Assembly (NCBI RefSeq): GCF_016863555.1 | Contig: NZ_BOPC01000073.1 | Location: 1-40,547, forward strand | Reading direction: 5' to 3' | Source of the DNA: Micromonospora qiuiae | Lineage (GTDB): Bacteria; Actinomycetota; Actinomycetes; Mycobacteriales; Micromonosporaceae | Length of the DNA: 40,547 bases | Part shown: positions 16,199-25,441 of the stretch, piece by piece | How the letters are laid out: every line of letters starts with the position of its first letter | How positions within the stretch are numbered: the stretch's first letter is position 1 | The notes under the pieces: model-generated | What the model was told of the DNA's origin: nothing | Seen by the model: only the letters and a program-made list of their open reading frames with translations | Database searches by the model: none | Made by a program: the position numbers and the translations under genes

Positions 16199-16736
16199 CG
16201 CTGGCCGCCTCCACTCGCCGGTCCCTGCGGTTGGCCCTAGCCTGCGGCGACGGGGTTACCGGAAGCGCTACGGGTAGCGGGCTGGTGCAGCGGCAGCAGA
16301 GGAGGGGATCCACTTCCGTTTCCGGTTTGACTCCCGCCGACGCAGGCCGTCGCGATGTTTGCTGTACGGCTTTGCACCCCATTGTGGATCCGGCGCGGCC
16401 GGTGTTCTGCTGTTGCTCGACTCTTCGAAGCAAGGTTCCTGCCATTCGTTCTGCCCACCGACCCCGCTGGGTCGGTGGACCTCGGTTGCCGGACGTGTCG
16501 GCCGCGCTCGGTCGACACGTCCGGTGACCGGTACTACAACTTGCTCCGCCGCCTTTCCACGCATCCCGGCTCGGGACCGAGCGAGACAGCGTTGGCTCGA
16601 ATCATCGATAGGGCGGCGGGCGTCCGATCTCTCGATCTTGGACCGCGCCCCTGAGCGGCTCGGTTGTCGTCCCTGAACGCGATGCCCGGAAGAGCGCCTG
16701 TTGCTCTTGTTCTTGCAGGTCAAGTAGGTCCGATGG
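16199..16736. other. Non-coding, hairpin-rich region; candidate oriT and mobC promoter region
   Basis: No convincing gene was found here on either strand. Three inverted repeats are visible: CCACCGACCC / GGGTCGGTGG (16455-16478, 4-nt loop); a 12-bp arm pair 16489-16500 / 16513-16524 (core GGACGTGTCG / CGACACGTCC); and GCTCGG-GA-CCGAGC (16569-16582). The region lies directly upstream of mobC and the relaxase gene, the usual place for oriT. A nick site could not be identified by eye. Confidence 0.45.
16267..16278. promoter_or_regulatory. Dyad motif copy GCTACGGGTAGC upstream of mobC
   Basis: This is the reverse complement of the copy at 14281-14292 and also carries a GTTACCGGAAGC-like flank on its left. 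It lies 69 bp upstream of the mobC start, where an operator for the relaxosome operon would be expected. Confidence 0.55.
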
Positions 16737-16772
16737 TTGCCAATCTCGACCTTAATGCGGTATCATTACAAG
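16737..16772 (+). promoter_or_regulatory. Promoter-like element with 19-bp repeat AATGCGGTATCATTACAAG
   Basis: TTGCCA (16737-16742) and TATCAT (16761-16766) are 18 bp apart, resembling a sigma-70-type promoter. The 19 bp at 16754-16772 recur exactly at 25621-25639, in front of another small gene. The next gene start is 55 bp downstream. Confidence 0.6.
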
Positions 16773-16826
16773 TTGAGGGGGATCGAATTCCTCCGGATGA
16801 AACCCAGACCCCTCTTGGAGGTGCGC

Positions 16827-17051
16827 ATGCCCCGCAGCTCTTTGGCTCCCGAGGAGCGCTTCGGCATCATCCGTCCGGTCCTGGTCGACGCTCGACACAA
16901 GATCACGACCGCCATCGAGACCGTGCACCCGGCTGTCGCCGAGTGCCTTCTGGTGCCCGCCTCCGGCATACGAGGAGAGGCCGCGGGCGGTCACTCGGAC
17001 CCGTGGCTCTCCTTCGGTGGACCACCTCGGCCGGGCTCGCGCCAGCCCTGA
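16827..17051 (+). CDS. Small unknown protein (74 aa)
   Basis: ATG 16827 is preceded by TTGGAGG at a good distance and by the promoter-like element above, so the gene is probably real although no family is recognised. The first 50 residues look like an ordinary folded, helical protein (EERFGIIRPVLVDARHKITTAIETVHPAVAECLLVP). The last 20 are glycine/proline-rich. The open frame extends upstream to a TTG at 16737, but that codon is the -35 hexamer, so the extension was rejected. It is the first gene of the plus-strand maintenance region. Confidence 0.6.
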   Translation: MPRSSLAPEERFGIIRPVLVDARHKITTAIETVHPAVAECLLVPASGIRGEAAGGHSDPWLSFGGPPRPGSRQP

Positions 17052-17130
17052 CTTCCCTACGTGTGGCCTTCGGGTGTCGCTACCACCCGGCTCACGTCGT
17101 CACCGACAACCGCCAGACAGAAGGACCTCC

Positions 17131-17460
17131 ATGACTGCCCAAGGAAAGAAGACCACCACCCGCTTGACGCAGGGTGATCGGATCCTCATCACCGATGATG
17201 CGACCAAGGCATCGACCCGTAACCCGGGCACCTGGCACCCGAGCCGCGTCAGGACCGGCGCGACCACCGCGACCGTCCTCGACAAGGAAGCCGTCTCCGG
17301 ACGCCGGACCCGATACAACGTCGTCACCGACACCGGAACGGTCCTGGACCTGTCCGGCGGCCAGACCTTCCTGCTCGCTCCACCACCCCAGTCGACTGAA
17401 CCGGCTGAGGCGGCAGGGGAGACCACGACCAATGGCGGACAGCTCGGTGGCGCGCAGTGA
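17131..17460 (+). CDS. Small unknown protein (109 aa)
   Basis: ATG 17131 follows AAGGA. The protein is basic at its start (GKKTTTRLTQGDRILI), predicted beta-rich in the middle (TATVLDKEAVSGRRTRYNVVTDTGTVLDLSGGQTFLL) and ends in a polar proline/glycine tail. A small beta-barrel such as an SH3-like fold is possible but not shown. It overlaps the next gene as GTGA and so belongs to an operon with it. An in-frame start at 17017 would add 38 residues of arginine/proline-rich sequence and was not used. No family recognised. Confidence 0.65.
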   Translation: MTAQGKKTTTRLTQGDRILITDDATKASTRNPGTWHPSRVRTGATTATVLDKEAVSGRRTRYNVVTDTGTVLDLSGGQTFLLAPPPQSTEPAEAAGETTTNGGQLGGAQ

Positions 17461-17819
17461 CCGGCCAGCAGCCTGGCGACGCCGGGAACCCGGGTCTCGT
17501 GCCAGCGGAAACCGCGATGCCCACCCGGCAGTCCGTGACCTACATCATCCTGACCACGCTACGCCCGGATTCCGGGCTCATTGTCGGAGGCGTCCGGGCG
17601 GTCGCCCACACCGAGATCTGCCGGCGGCTGAACGGCCCCGACGGCCGTGACGCCCTGGTCGCTGCCTACATCCGCATAGCTGACGCTCTGGTGCCGGTCG
17701 ACGTGGAGGCCATCGAGCTACCTGCTGTCGATGGGCTGGCCCGGTACCGGATCCGTACGTGGCTGGGGCAGCAACTAATCGGGCAATGCGAGTTGAAGAC
17801 TCCGCTGCACCGGAAGTGA
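17457..17819 (+). CDS. Small unknown protein (120 aa)
   Basis: GTG 17457 overlaps the stop of the gene before it. The sequence after residue 20 looks well folded (SVTYIILTTLRPDSGLIVGG, then HTEICRRLNGPDGRDALVAAYIRIADALVPVDVEAIELP) and ends at a lysine just before a strong hairpin. No motif or family could be assigned. Its place before the parB-like gene suggests a role in element maintenance or regulation, but this is only context. Confidence 0.65.
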   Translation: MTGQQPGDAGNPGLVPAETAMPTRQSVTYIILTTLRPDSGLIVGGVRAVAHTEICRRLNGPDGRDALVAAYIRIADALVPVDVEAIELPAVDGLARYRIRTWLGQQLIGQCELKTPLHRK

Positions 17820-17862
17820 CGGTGCCGGCCCGCGTGGTCTTGTGTCGCGCGGGCCGGCACCG
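17820..17862 (+). terminator. 15-bp perfect hairpin terminator
   Basis: CGGTGCCGGCCCGCG (17820-17834) pairs perfectly with 17848-17862 around a 13-nt loop, starting at the base after the stop codon of the gene before it. There is no T-run, as is common for actinomycete terminators. Confidence 0.75.
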
Positions 17863-17937
17863 GGACTCCAGGCCGCTACAACCCGAGCCCGCGTACCGCC
17901 AGACGGTCGGCACGGGGCCAGCGTAGCCGCTGCGGCT

Positions 17938-17949
17938 GCCCGTAGCGCT
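17938..17949. promoter_or_regulatory. Dyad motif, partial copy GCCCGTAGCGC upstream of the parB-like gene
   Basis: TGCCCGTAGCGC matches the right half of the GCTACCCGTAGCG motif, with a nearby GCGTAGCCGC at 17921-17930. It lies in the gap between the small-gene operon and the parB-like gene. Confidence 0.4.
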
Positions 17950-18061
17950 GCTCGTCGCCACCGCACCCCTTCACCAAGCGCCGCCGACGCGGAGGGCCAG
18001 CCGTGCCCGCTGCCGTCGCGGTCGCTGCTGCCCGCACATCCCTGGAGGAAAGGACTTCACC

Positions 18062-19639
18062 GTGACGCTCTCTGCTCCTATGACGGCCACGGCCACTGCA
18101 CCTCGTGCCCTCGATGACGAGCAGTTCGAGGAGGAGCTACTCCGCGTCGACCCCGCGACCCTGGTCGTGGGCGCCAATGTGCGCCTGGACCCCCGGTTGC
18201 GCAAGACCTACGTCGACAACGTCCGCCAGCGTGGCGTTTTGGAGCCGGTCATCGCCTACCGCGACGACAACGGCCGCCTGGTGGTGCTGCGCGGGCAACG
18301 CCGGACCCTGGCGGCCGTGCAAGCCCAGCGCCCGTGGGTACGGGTGATGGTCGTTCCGAAGCCGGACGAGGCCGACCGGCTGACCGACCAGGTGAACGAG
18401 AACGATCACCGGGAACCCCTCACCGTCGCTGAGCGTCTGGCCGCGTACGACCAGCTCGCCCTGTGCGGTGTCCCGGCCGGGGAGATCGCCAAGCGGATGT
18501 CCACGAGCCGGCCCGTGGTCGACAAGGCGCTGTCGGTGGCTCGCAGCAAGCTCGCTCGGGGGGCGACCCAACGGTGGGAGTTCCTCACCATCGACCAGGC
18601 CGCGGTGGTCGCGGAGTTCGAGGACGACGCGGAGGCAGTCAAGCGGCTCGTGGTCGCCGCTCAGCGCGGCGGGTTCGACCATGAGGCGCAGAAGTTGCGT
18701 GACGCCCGCGCGGACGAGGCGGCGAAGGCCGAGACTGCGGCTGCCCTCGCTGCCGCCGGGACCAGCGTGGTCGACCGGCCGGCGTGGAACGACGAGAAGG
18801 TCAAGCGGCTGTCGGAGCTGAAGCACGGCGAGGAGCAGCTCACCCAAGAGAACCACGCATCCTGCCCCGGGCACGCTGCCTATCTCGACGACGAATGGGT
18901 CCACCCAGACGAGGACGACGCCGACAAAGAGGAGGACCCGTGGGGCGATGACACGTCGACCGAGGCAGACGAGGACGCGCAGGAGCCGGAGCCTGCTCGC
19001 CCGTACCGGATCTGGATGCCTGAGTACGTGTGCACCGACTTCGCCGCCCACGGACACGCGCTGCGCTGGCAGGGGCACGACTCCGGCAGCGGGCGCAAGA
19101 CCGTCGCGGAGATGACCGACGCCGAACGGGAGGAAGCCCGCGCCCAGCGCCGTGACGTGATCCAGTCGAACAAGGCGTGGGACAGCGCCGAGACGGTCCG
19201 CCGGAACTGGCTGCGCACGTTCCTCGCTCGCAAGGCCGCGCCGAAGACGGCCGCCGGCTTCATCGCCGGCAGCCTCGCCCGTACCGACCACGCCGTCACG
19301 TCGGGGCTGACCGGCGGCAACCGGCTGGCCCATGACCTGCTCGGGCTGCCGGACCAGGCTCCCACGCTCGGCCGGCGAGCCCCGGCGATGGTCGAACTCG
19401 TCGGGAAGGCCAGCGACGAGCGCGCCCAGATGATTGCGCTGGGCCTGCTGCTCGCCGCGTACGAGGAAGCGACGAACCGCAACTCGTGGCGCACCGTCAG
19501 CGACAGCACCACTCGCTACCTGCGCTACCTCGAAGCCAACGGGTACGAGCTGTCCACGGTCGAGCTGCGGGCATGCGGTGAGTCACCGCTGCCGGTCACC
19601 GACACCAACCTCGCAACCGTCGCTGCTGGCGAGGCGTAG
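18062..19639 (+). CDS. ParB/RepB/Spo0J-like nuclease-fold DNA-binding protein
   Basis: A 525-aa protein starting at GTG 18062 behind GGAAAGGA. Residues about 25-105 form the ParB N-terminal domain with the motif VLRGQRRTLAAVQ (about 75-87), which in ParB proteins binds CTP. A helix-turn-helix follows (about 118-160, VAERLAAYDQLALCGVPAGEIAKRMSTSRPVVDKAL). The middle is acidic, rich in Asp/Glu (about 280-305). The C-terminal 200 residues are helical and not recognised. It is longer than chromosomal ParB. No parA gene is beside it in the window, so it may act in element regulation or copy maintenance rather than classic partition. A hairpin follows its stop. Confidence 0.88.
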   Translation: MTLSAPMTATATAPRALDDEQFEEELLRVDPATLVVGANVRLDPRLRKTYVDNVRQRGVLEPVIAYRDDNGRLVVLRGQRRTLAAVQAQRPWVRVMVVPKPDEADRLTDQVNENDHREPLTVAERLAAYDQLALCGVPAGEIAKRMSTSRPVVDKALSVARSKLARGATQRWEFLTIDQAAVVAEFEDDAEAVKRLVVAAQRGGFDHEAQKLRDARADEAAKAETAAALAAAGTSVVDRPAWNDEKVKRLSELKHGEEQLTQENHASCPGHAAYLDDEWVHPDEDDADKEEDPWGDDTSTEADEDAQEPEPARPYRIWMPEYVCTDFAAHGHALRWQGHDSGSGRKTVAEMTDAEREEARAQRRDVIQSNKAWDSAETVRRNWLRTFLARKAAPKTAAGFIAGSLARTDHAVTSGLTGGNRLAHDLLGLPDQAPTLGRRAPAMVELVGKASDERAQMIALGLLLAAYEEATNRNSWRTVSDSTTRYLRYLEANGYELSTVELRACGESPLPVTDTNLATVAAGEA

Positions 19640-19650
19640 CCGACGCGACT

Positions 19651-19682
19651 CTCCGGCCGCCGCCGTCCGCCAGCGGCCGGAG
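19651..19682 (+). terminator. Hairpin after the parB-like gene
   Basis: CTCCGGCCGC (19651-19660) pairs perfectly with GCGGCCGGAG (19673-19682), 12 bp after the stop codon. Confidence 0.65.
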
Positions 19683-19780
19683 GAACCGGCGACCAGCGAC
19701 GTGCCAATGGCGCCCAGGTCGACCTGCCCAGGGCGGCGACCCGCCGCTCACGCCCCTCGAACAGATCCACGGGACACACC

Positions 19781-20182
19781 ATGCTTGAACAACTTTCCCT
19801 GTTCGACCCTGCCTTTTGCCAGCGGTGGCGGGGCGGGAGCCACACCTGGCGGCCGGTGCACGAGGGCGGCTTCGACCAGCGCCGCTACCGGCTGGAACCG
19901 GTACCGGAGGCTGCGGCCCGCCGGTTCGTCGCCGAGCACCACTCCAGCAGGAGTTTTCCCGCTGCCCGGATGTCCTTCGGGCTGCTCGAAGGCGACCATC
20001 TGGTCGGGGCGGTCGTGCTCGGCGTGCCGATGCACCCCGCCGTGCTGACCAAGCCGTTCCCCACCCTCGGCCTCGGCCTGGCTGCCGAGGTCAGCCGCCT
20101 CGTCCTGCTCGATGAGGTGCCGTCCAACGCGGAAACTGAGAAATCGGATGTGATGGCACTTCAGCAACCGACGCCTTTCTAG
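19781..20182 (+). pseudogene. Mom-like DNA modification protein, truncated at the 3' end
   Basis: The first 120 residues (MLEQLSLFD, then RYRLEPVP, FVAEHHSSRSFPAARMSFGLLEGDHLVGAVVLGVP, and SRLVLLDEVPSNAETE) match actinomycete proteins annotated as Mom-family adenine modification proteins, which have a GNAT-like fold and modify DNA bases. In those proteins the LLDEVP-NGE motif is followed by about 100 more residues (WFL- and later motifs). Here the frame switches abruptly to KSDVMALQQPTPF and stops. The break coincides with the transition to the less GC-rich NACHT gene. The missing part was not found to the right of that gene. Most likely the gene was cut when the NACHT module arrived; a non-functional remnant is expected. 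Confidence 0.72.
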
Positions 20183-20239
20183 AAGTGAATTAACCAGGCC
20201 AGAAGATGATCGCAGAGTCGGGGTGGCCGACATGACACC

Positions 20240-23200
20240 TTAACTGTGCGTTAGATCGAGAACGGCGAGGCGTAGAGGACCTTCGTGTTCAGTAAAGGGA
20301 TTACGTACAACAGTGTCAGGCGAGATGGAGGACAGCCTTTGCATTACATTGGCGGCCTTGAGCTCAGGCAGCCCGCCAGCTTGGCGCAAGATCAAAGCGA
20401 ATAGATAAACATGCTGTGCCGGCAGAATGTCCGGCCAGCGTTCGGAAATCGGATCCGTTGCGGTGGCGAAAAGCGGACTCTCCTCGGCGATTCCCGTCGG
20501 ATCGTCCAAGGCGTCCCTGAAGGCGTCGACTGCGGTTGCATCCCGTCGTAGTCGCCTCACCAAGGGGTTGAGCAAGAGGGGAAATAGATGGGCCATTCCA
20601 ATCTGGCGGAAGCGTTCGTGGACGCGGATAAAGATCGCAGGCAAATCCTGTGACGGCGCGAGCGCCAGCGCGAGCGCCAGCGTGTCGCCCCAATCCCGTC
20701 GCGGTTGGCGCTGGGAGTGGTCGTCGCGAAACCATGCCTCAAGCTTTCGGAAGGCGGTGACGGATACGTCATCTTCCGGAAAGAGTTCCGCGTAGGCTGC
20801 GAGTTTCGCAGGTTCGTAGCGCTGGACGCCGGAGTGGTTGGTAGCTGCGTCGTCGGTGAGCACAGCTTTGAGCCTGTCGTCGGAGGCGGTCCAACTCTCT
20901 CTGTCCAGTACCGCTTCGAGGACCTGGTTTGCCCAACTTTGGGTGGTGCCGCCGAGCTTGCCTGCAAGCGCGCGGAGGACGGTTTCGTCACCCCGATTCT
21001 CCTGCTTGGCCCATAGAAGGAAGTTCGGGTCCTGGCGTAGTTTCGGGTCGGTGTCGGCCTCCTCTCGCAGCATGTCGGCGATGGCCGGAAATCGGATGGC
21101 TGTCGTTGCCAGCGCCGACATGACCTCGTGTCGGTGTTCGGCGATGGTGGTGGTGCGATCGCCCGAGTCGCGGTCGAAGCGTAGGTAGATGTTGTCGCCG
21201 AAGTGCCCGCGCAAGCGCTGCCAGTTCTCGGCGACGAGGTCGACAAGAATCTGGTCGACGCCACCGTCCGGGAGCCTGGTGAGCTTAACGCTGACCGGCC
21301 GGGGCTCGCCGATTCTTTCGGTGATGCCATCGCTGAGCGTCACGTCGCCAACCATCAGCATGCCGGCCCATGCCAGTTGCCGCAGCTCGTCGAGGTCTGG
21401 GCCATAGGCGCAGAGATTGTCGCTGATCTTCTGGCGCAGCCACTGCATCTGGTCGCTGAGAACGTCGGTTCCGGCGGTCTGGTCGAGAGTCTGCTGGTGG
21501 CCCTTGATTGCTTGCACCAGACCGATGAAGGCCGTGCGGCGAACCTCAGAGTCGGGTTCTCTCTCCCATTGGGACAGCACATCAACGAGATCCCGGATGG
21601 CGAGCGAGCTGCGCGCGAGCTCGAATGCGAGTACTTCACGTAGTTCCGGTTCAAGGTATCGGAGCTGGCCCAACACCTGATCGCAGAAGTGCTGTGCCCG
21701 TGCGTCGTCGCGTGCCCAGAGAGCGCGGAGAATGATGGCCGGAATGGGGTCCGGGATACCTGATCCATCCGGTCGGATGTCGGTGACGAGTTGCTCGACG
21801 AAGTCCTGTACGGCAGGTTGGGTGGGCCAGGCGTTGACGACAGCGGCCACATGCCAAGTAAAGGAGTGCGGATCGACCGCCGTGCACAGGGCCGCCAATT
21901 CGGCCGGGTCGTAGCCGGCGATTATCGACCGTGCCGAACCACCATCAGGCTGGTCAGCGGCGGCCACGAGACGGGTCCATGCCTCAGCGACAGCCTGCGC
22001 AACGACGACACGTTCTTGGGCGCGCCGAGCCTCAGCGGGCTGGCGGAGCAGCGAAACGAGGAGGGCGAATCCCTCTTCGGGGCCGAGCACATCGACGGCC
22101 ACGCCGGCCAAGGGCGCTGCCTGTTCGTATGCGCCGCGCAGCCTGCCGGTCAGGGCCGTGAGAACTCGCTCATCGTCGCCGTACCTGTCAGCCAGGACGC
22201 GGGCCGCGCCGTATGGGCGAAAGCCGTCCAGGCCACGAAGAAGCAACGTTGTGGCCTGGTCGTGCGGCAGTGCGGTGGCAAGGTCAGCGCTTCCGAAGGA
22301 CCCGAGTTTCGTTATGTCGTCTTCGATGTATGGGCGTAGAGCTTGGGCGAAGATCGGGTCATCGCGCCACTGCTCGGGGATCATGTGCACGTTGTAGAGG
22401 ATCAGCCCGTGCGGTCGGGTGAGCTGCTCGGCGACCCAGTTTTTGAATCGGTCGTCCGCGGCGAACACCGTGCATGCCAGACTCCACGCGAGATAGCGGT
22501 CGCCGCCGGTAGTTTGCCTGTTGGTTTTGAGAGTCTCCAGCGCGAAGTCTGCAACCTCCGTTTTCCCGGCGGCGCAAGTGCCCACCATGTCCGCCACTGG
22601 CCAGGGACCCGTGCCGGATCTCTCATATTGCAAAAGCGACAGTAGCCAGGTGCGCTCTTCCGGTCGGAACGTGGAGCTGTCTCGTTCCTCGGCTGCCTTG
22701 TGTATCAGGTGCAGAGCGACCAGTCTCAGCGCGATGGATGGTTGGCGGCGGGCCCAGTCGATCAGTCGCTCGGTGTCTGGCGCGTCCGGCCATCCCTCGC
22801 CGAGCGCCCAGATGGCGGCGGCCTGGGTAGCGGAGCTGGGTCCGGTCTCGGTGAGTGCTACCAGCGTAGGAATGAGATGTGGTTGCCCGCCAAGGCGGCG
22901 GGCGAGAGCGATTGCCGCGTTGATCTTCACTCCGTCGCCGGGATGCCGCAAGCCCCAGATGAGGTACCTGGCGGCGGCGTCGTTGTCGGCGATGGATGCG
23001 TCTCGCAGTGCCCACATGATGGGGGACGGCTCGGAGTGAGACGCGGTGAGCCATCTCCTCATGATCGGCAGAAGGTGGCTGCTGGCGGTGGGGCTCGCGA
23101 GCGTTCCGACGAGTGCGGTGATCAGGTTGGCGCGATGCCGTGCGTACGGGTGGGTCTCAATCCGTTCGACGAGGTCGTTGATGTACTTCGTCTGGACGCG

Positions 23201-25441
23201 GGGCGTGAGTTTGATGCCAGCGGCAAGCGCATCGGCCAGCAGCTCGTAACCGTCGATGTCTTCCCAGAGTTGCTCGCCGATGTTGAGGGCTGCGGTGAGC
23301 AGGGGTTCGGTTGCGTGAGGGCTGACTTGGGCGCTTAGCAGCGCGAGCAGCACGTCGCGCCAGGCCGGGTCGTGGACGAACCGCTGGATTGTGTCGAGCT
23401 GCGCGTCCGGCGGCAGCATCGCGAGGTGCTGGCCGGCTAGGTGGTCGAGCACGACTCGGTGCAGAAAGCCATATGACCCGGCGCCGTGCGAGACGATCAG
23501 CCCGAACTCGTCCTCGGCCATCGCAAGGACCGTGTCGGCCATCCGCCGGGCCTCGGCCTGCTGGTAACCGAGGACTTCATCGTCGACCATCGACTCAACG
23601 ATGATCCTGCGCATCTCCTGCTTGGTCGCGATACCGGCCGCATCTTTGAGACGTAGGCGGTGGGCAACTGCGGCGAACAGCGTGCTCGCGTCGATAGCCG
23701 GTAGCGGTCCACCCTGTGCGAGAGAGGCTCGCTGCCGCATCTGCGGATGCTTCTCGATCAATAGCTCGACGAGCCGGGCATAGATCTTGAATCGCTGTCG
23801 GGGCAGCGGTTCACCTTGCCATGTCGTCGCGAGCAGTGTGAGGAACAGCGGCGACCGGGACAGTTGAGCGAGTACAGTGGATGCTTCGAGCTGATCGAGG
23901 AACGTCTCAACGCCTGCCCCCCACTGCAGCCGCGGTTCTCTCTCGGCCCCCGCTGCCGTACTCGACTGCAAGATGCCGGCGGCGATACTGCGGCGCTGCG
24001 CGTCGGTCAGAGGCGTGATCCGCGCGTGCGTCCAGCGGCGCCGCCAGTTGAGCCGATCGACTGCGTACGGGCGGGTCGAAAGGACAGCGGCAGTATTCGT
24101 GTGGCCCAGGAACGCCTCCAGAATTCCAAGAGCACGTTCGGCTGAGCCGACGTCATTCCACTCATCGATGCCGTCGACGAAGAGCACCAGCCGGTCGTCC
24201 CGCAGTGCTCGTTGAACCAGTGGCCAGAGATCGCTGGCGCTTTGCGACCGTAACCAGGCTTCGACGGCGGAGACCAGCGAGTTCTCCGTCGAGGCGTCCA
24301 GGTGCCGGCACAGGAACCCGAAGGGCAACCACACCGGCAGGTCGCCGCCGTGCTCACGGTGCAACGCGACCGACTGCGGCCGCTCAGCGAGCAGATCCGC
24401 CGCCGCGAACCGCAGCAGGCTGGACTTTCCCACGCCAGGGCCGCCGATAACGAGCCGATACTTGCCACCAGCCAGCCAGGCGTCGGCCGGTACGGAGCCC
24501 TGCTCGCTCGGCAGGTCTGCCGTGGCGGGGGCGCGGATGAGTTTCTGAGCTGAGCGGAACGACTGGCGGCGGGCACCCAGCCGCGAGGCGACGTAGGTGA
24601 AGCCCTCCTCCGGATGCTCCGACGGCGTCGAGTTCTTTGGGGACGGTTGCTCGACGTCGAGGACGCTGCTCTGCTGGGGCTGCGGATCAACGTTCACGAT
24701 CACGAACTGCGACTCGGACGCAGGGTCCTCACCTTGCTGGACGCCACCCTGAGCGGAGAAGACCGCCTGGTAGAGGTGCCGCAAACGCGTGCGCAGTTCC
24801 CTGCTTTCCAGGGCGGGTAGATTGTTGACCAGGGCCTGGGCTGCCTGCGGGCCACAGAACGCCTCGACCCAGTTCCTGCCGAAGAAGTCGTCGACAATGC
24901 GCGGATGGTTCTTCAACAGGGCGGAAACCTCTTGCACGCCCCAGGGAACAAAGGTCACCCCGAGCGCGGCCAACCGGTCGCCTTGCGTCCGGAGTGCCTC
25001 GTCGAGCCTGGTCTCCTGCAAGTCGTATGAGGTCGCGTAGTAGAACGTCCGGGTCTTGCCCGCCCACTCGCCCTCAAGGAAGTCGTCCACCGCTTTCTTG
25101 ATCTTGGTGGCGGTCAAGGACTGCACCCGACGTGACTGCAGCGTGATGTAGTCACGGCCAGTGGCGTCAGCCGCCGTCAAATGGAGTGGCAATCGCGCGT
25201 ACGCGTCGATGCCGGCTTGGGCCTGGCCGGGTGTGCCGAACAGCTTGGCGTACGTCACCGGCCGGATCGTCTGCAACAGCCGCAGGAAGAGCTTTTCGGC
25301 GTCGGGCCAGTTCAGCTGGCTGACAGGCAGCACCTGAATGTTGGTCTCGACCGGCGGCACGGGAAGCGGCCCAGACGGCGCGGCCCACAGAAAGGCTTCG
25401 GCCTGACCCTGTTCCTCGGACCCCGTTGCGACCCCCACCAT
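20240..25441 (-). CDS. Nuclease-NACHT NTPase with helical repeats; candidate anti-phage STAND protein
   Basis: A 1733-aa protein. Residues about 44-195 resemble an Mrr-like PD-(D/E)xK nuclease domain, with Glu49, Asp79 (AGIDAY) and the QSR motif (102-104) where the usual form is QxK. The NACHT domain follows: Walker A GGPGVGKSS (333-341) and Walker B LVLFVDGIDEW (418-428), then a helical region. From about 690 to the end the protein is made of helical HEAT-like repeats (for example residues around ATQAAAIWALGEGW), usual for sensor domains. This effector-NTPase-sensor layout is that of bacterial NACHT/STAND defence proteins that detect phage and kill or degrade DNA. ATG 25441 follows GGAAGG; the frame is open to 25846 but that part looks non-coding. 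It is transcribed against its neighbours and is visibly less GC-rich. Confidence 0.85.
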   Translation of the reverse strand: MVGVATGSEEQGQAEAFLWAAPSGPLPVPPVETNIQVLPVSQLNWPDAEKLFLRLLQTIRPVTYAKLFGTPGQAQAGIDAYARLPLHLTAADATGRDYITLQSRRVQSLTATKIKKAVDDFLEGEWAGKTRTFYYATSYDLQETRLDEALRTQGDRLAALGVTFVPWGVQEVSALLKNHPRIVDDFFGRNWVEAFCGPQAAQALVNNLPALESRELRTRLRHLYQAVFSAQGGVQQGEDPASESQFVIVNVDPQPQQSSVLDVEQPSPKNSTPSEHPEEGFTYVASRLGARRQSFRSAQKLIRAPATADLPSEQGSVPADAWLAGGKYRLVIGGPGVGKSSLLRFAAADLLAERPQSVALHREHGGDLPVWLPFGFLCRHLDASTENSLVSAVEAWLRSQSASDLWPLVQRALRDDRLVLFVDGIDEWNDVGSAERALGILEAFLGHTNTAAVLSTRPYAVDRLNWRRRWTHARITPLTDAQRRSIAAGILQSSTAAGAEREPRLQWGAGVETFLDQLEASTVLAQLSRSPLFLTLLATTWQGEPLPRQRFKIYARLVELLIEKHPQMRQRASLAQGGPLPAIDASTLFAAVAHRLRLKDAAGIATKQEMRRIIVESMVDDEVLGYQQAEARRMADTVLAMAEDEFGLIVSHGAGSYGFLHRVVLDHLAGQHLAMLPPDAQLDTIQRFVHDPAWRDVLLALLSAQVSPHATEPLLTAALNIGEQLWEDIDGYELLADALAAGIKLTPRVQTKYINDLVERIETHPYARHRANLITALVGTLASPTASSHLLPIMRRWLTASHSEPSPIMWALRDASIADNDAAARYLIWGLRHPGDGVKINAAIALARRLGGQPHLIPTLVALTETGPSSATQAAAIWALGEGWPDAPDTERLIDWARRQPSIALRLVALHLIHKAAEERDSSTFRPEERTWLLSLLQYERSGTGPWPVADMVGTCAAGKTEVADFALETLKTNRQTTGGDRYLAWSLACTVFAADDRFKNWVAEQLTRPHGLILYNVHMIPEQWRDDPIFAQALRPYIEDDITKLGSFGSADLATALPHDQATTLLLRGLDGFRPYGAARVLADRYGDDERVLTALTGRLRGAYEQAAPLAGVAVDVLGPEEGFALLVSLLRQPAEARRAQERVVVAQAVAEAWTRLVAAADQPDGGSARSIIAGYDPAELAALCTAVDPHSFTWHVAAVVNAWPTQPAVQDFVEQLVTDIRPDGSGIPDPIPAIILRALWARDDARAQHFCDQVLGQLRYLEPELREVLAFELARSSLAIRDLVDVLSQWEREPDSEVRRTAFIGLVQAIKGHQQTLDQTAGTDVLSDQMQWLRQKISDNLCAYGPDLDELRQLAWAGMLMVGDVTLSDGITERIGEPRPVSVKLTRLPDGGVDQILVDLVAENWQRLRGHFGDNIYLRFDRDSGDRTTTIAEHRHEVMSALATTAIRFPAIADMLREEADTDPKLRQDPNFLLWAKQENRGDETVLRALAGKLGGTTQSWANQVLEAVLDRESWTASDDRLKAVLTDDAATNHSGVQRYEPAKLAAYAELFPEDDVSVTAFRKLEAWFRDDHSQRQPRRDWGDTLALALALAPSQDLPAIFIRVHERFRQIGMAHLFPLLLNPLVRRLRRDATAVDAFRDALDDPTGIAEESPLFATATDPISERWPDILPAQHVYLFALILRQAGGLPELKAANVMQRLSSISPDTVVRNPFTEHEGPLRLAVLDLTHS

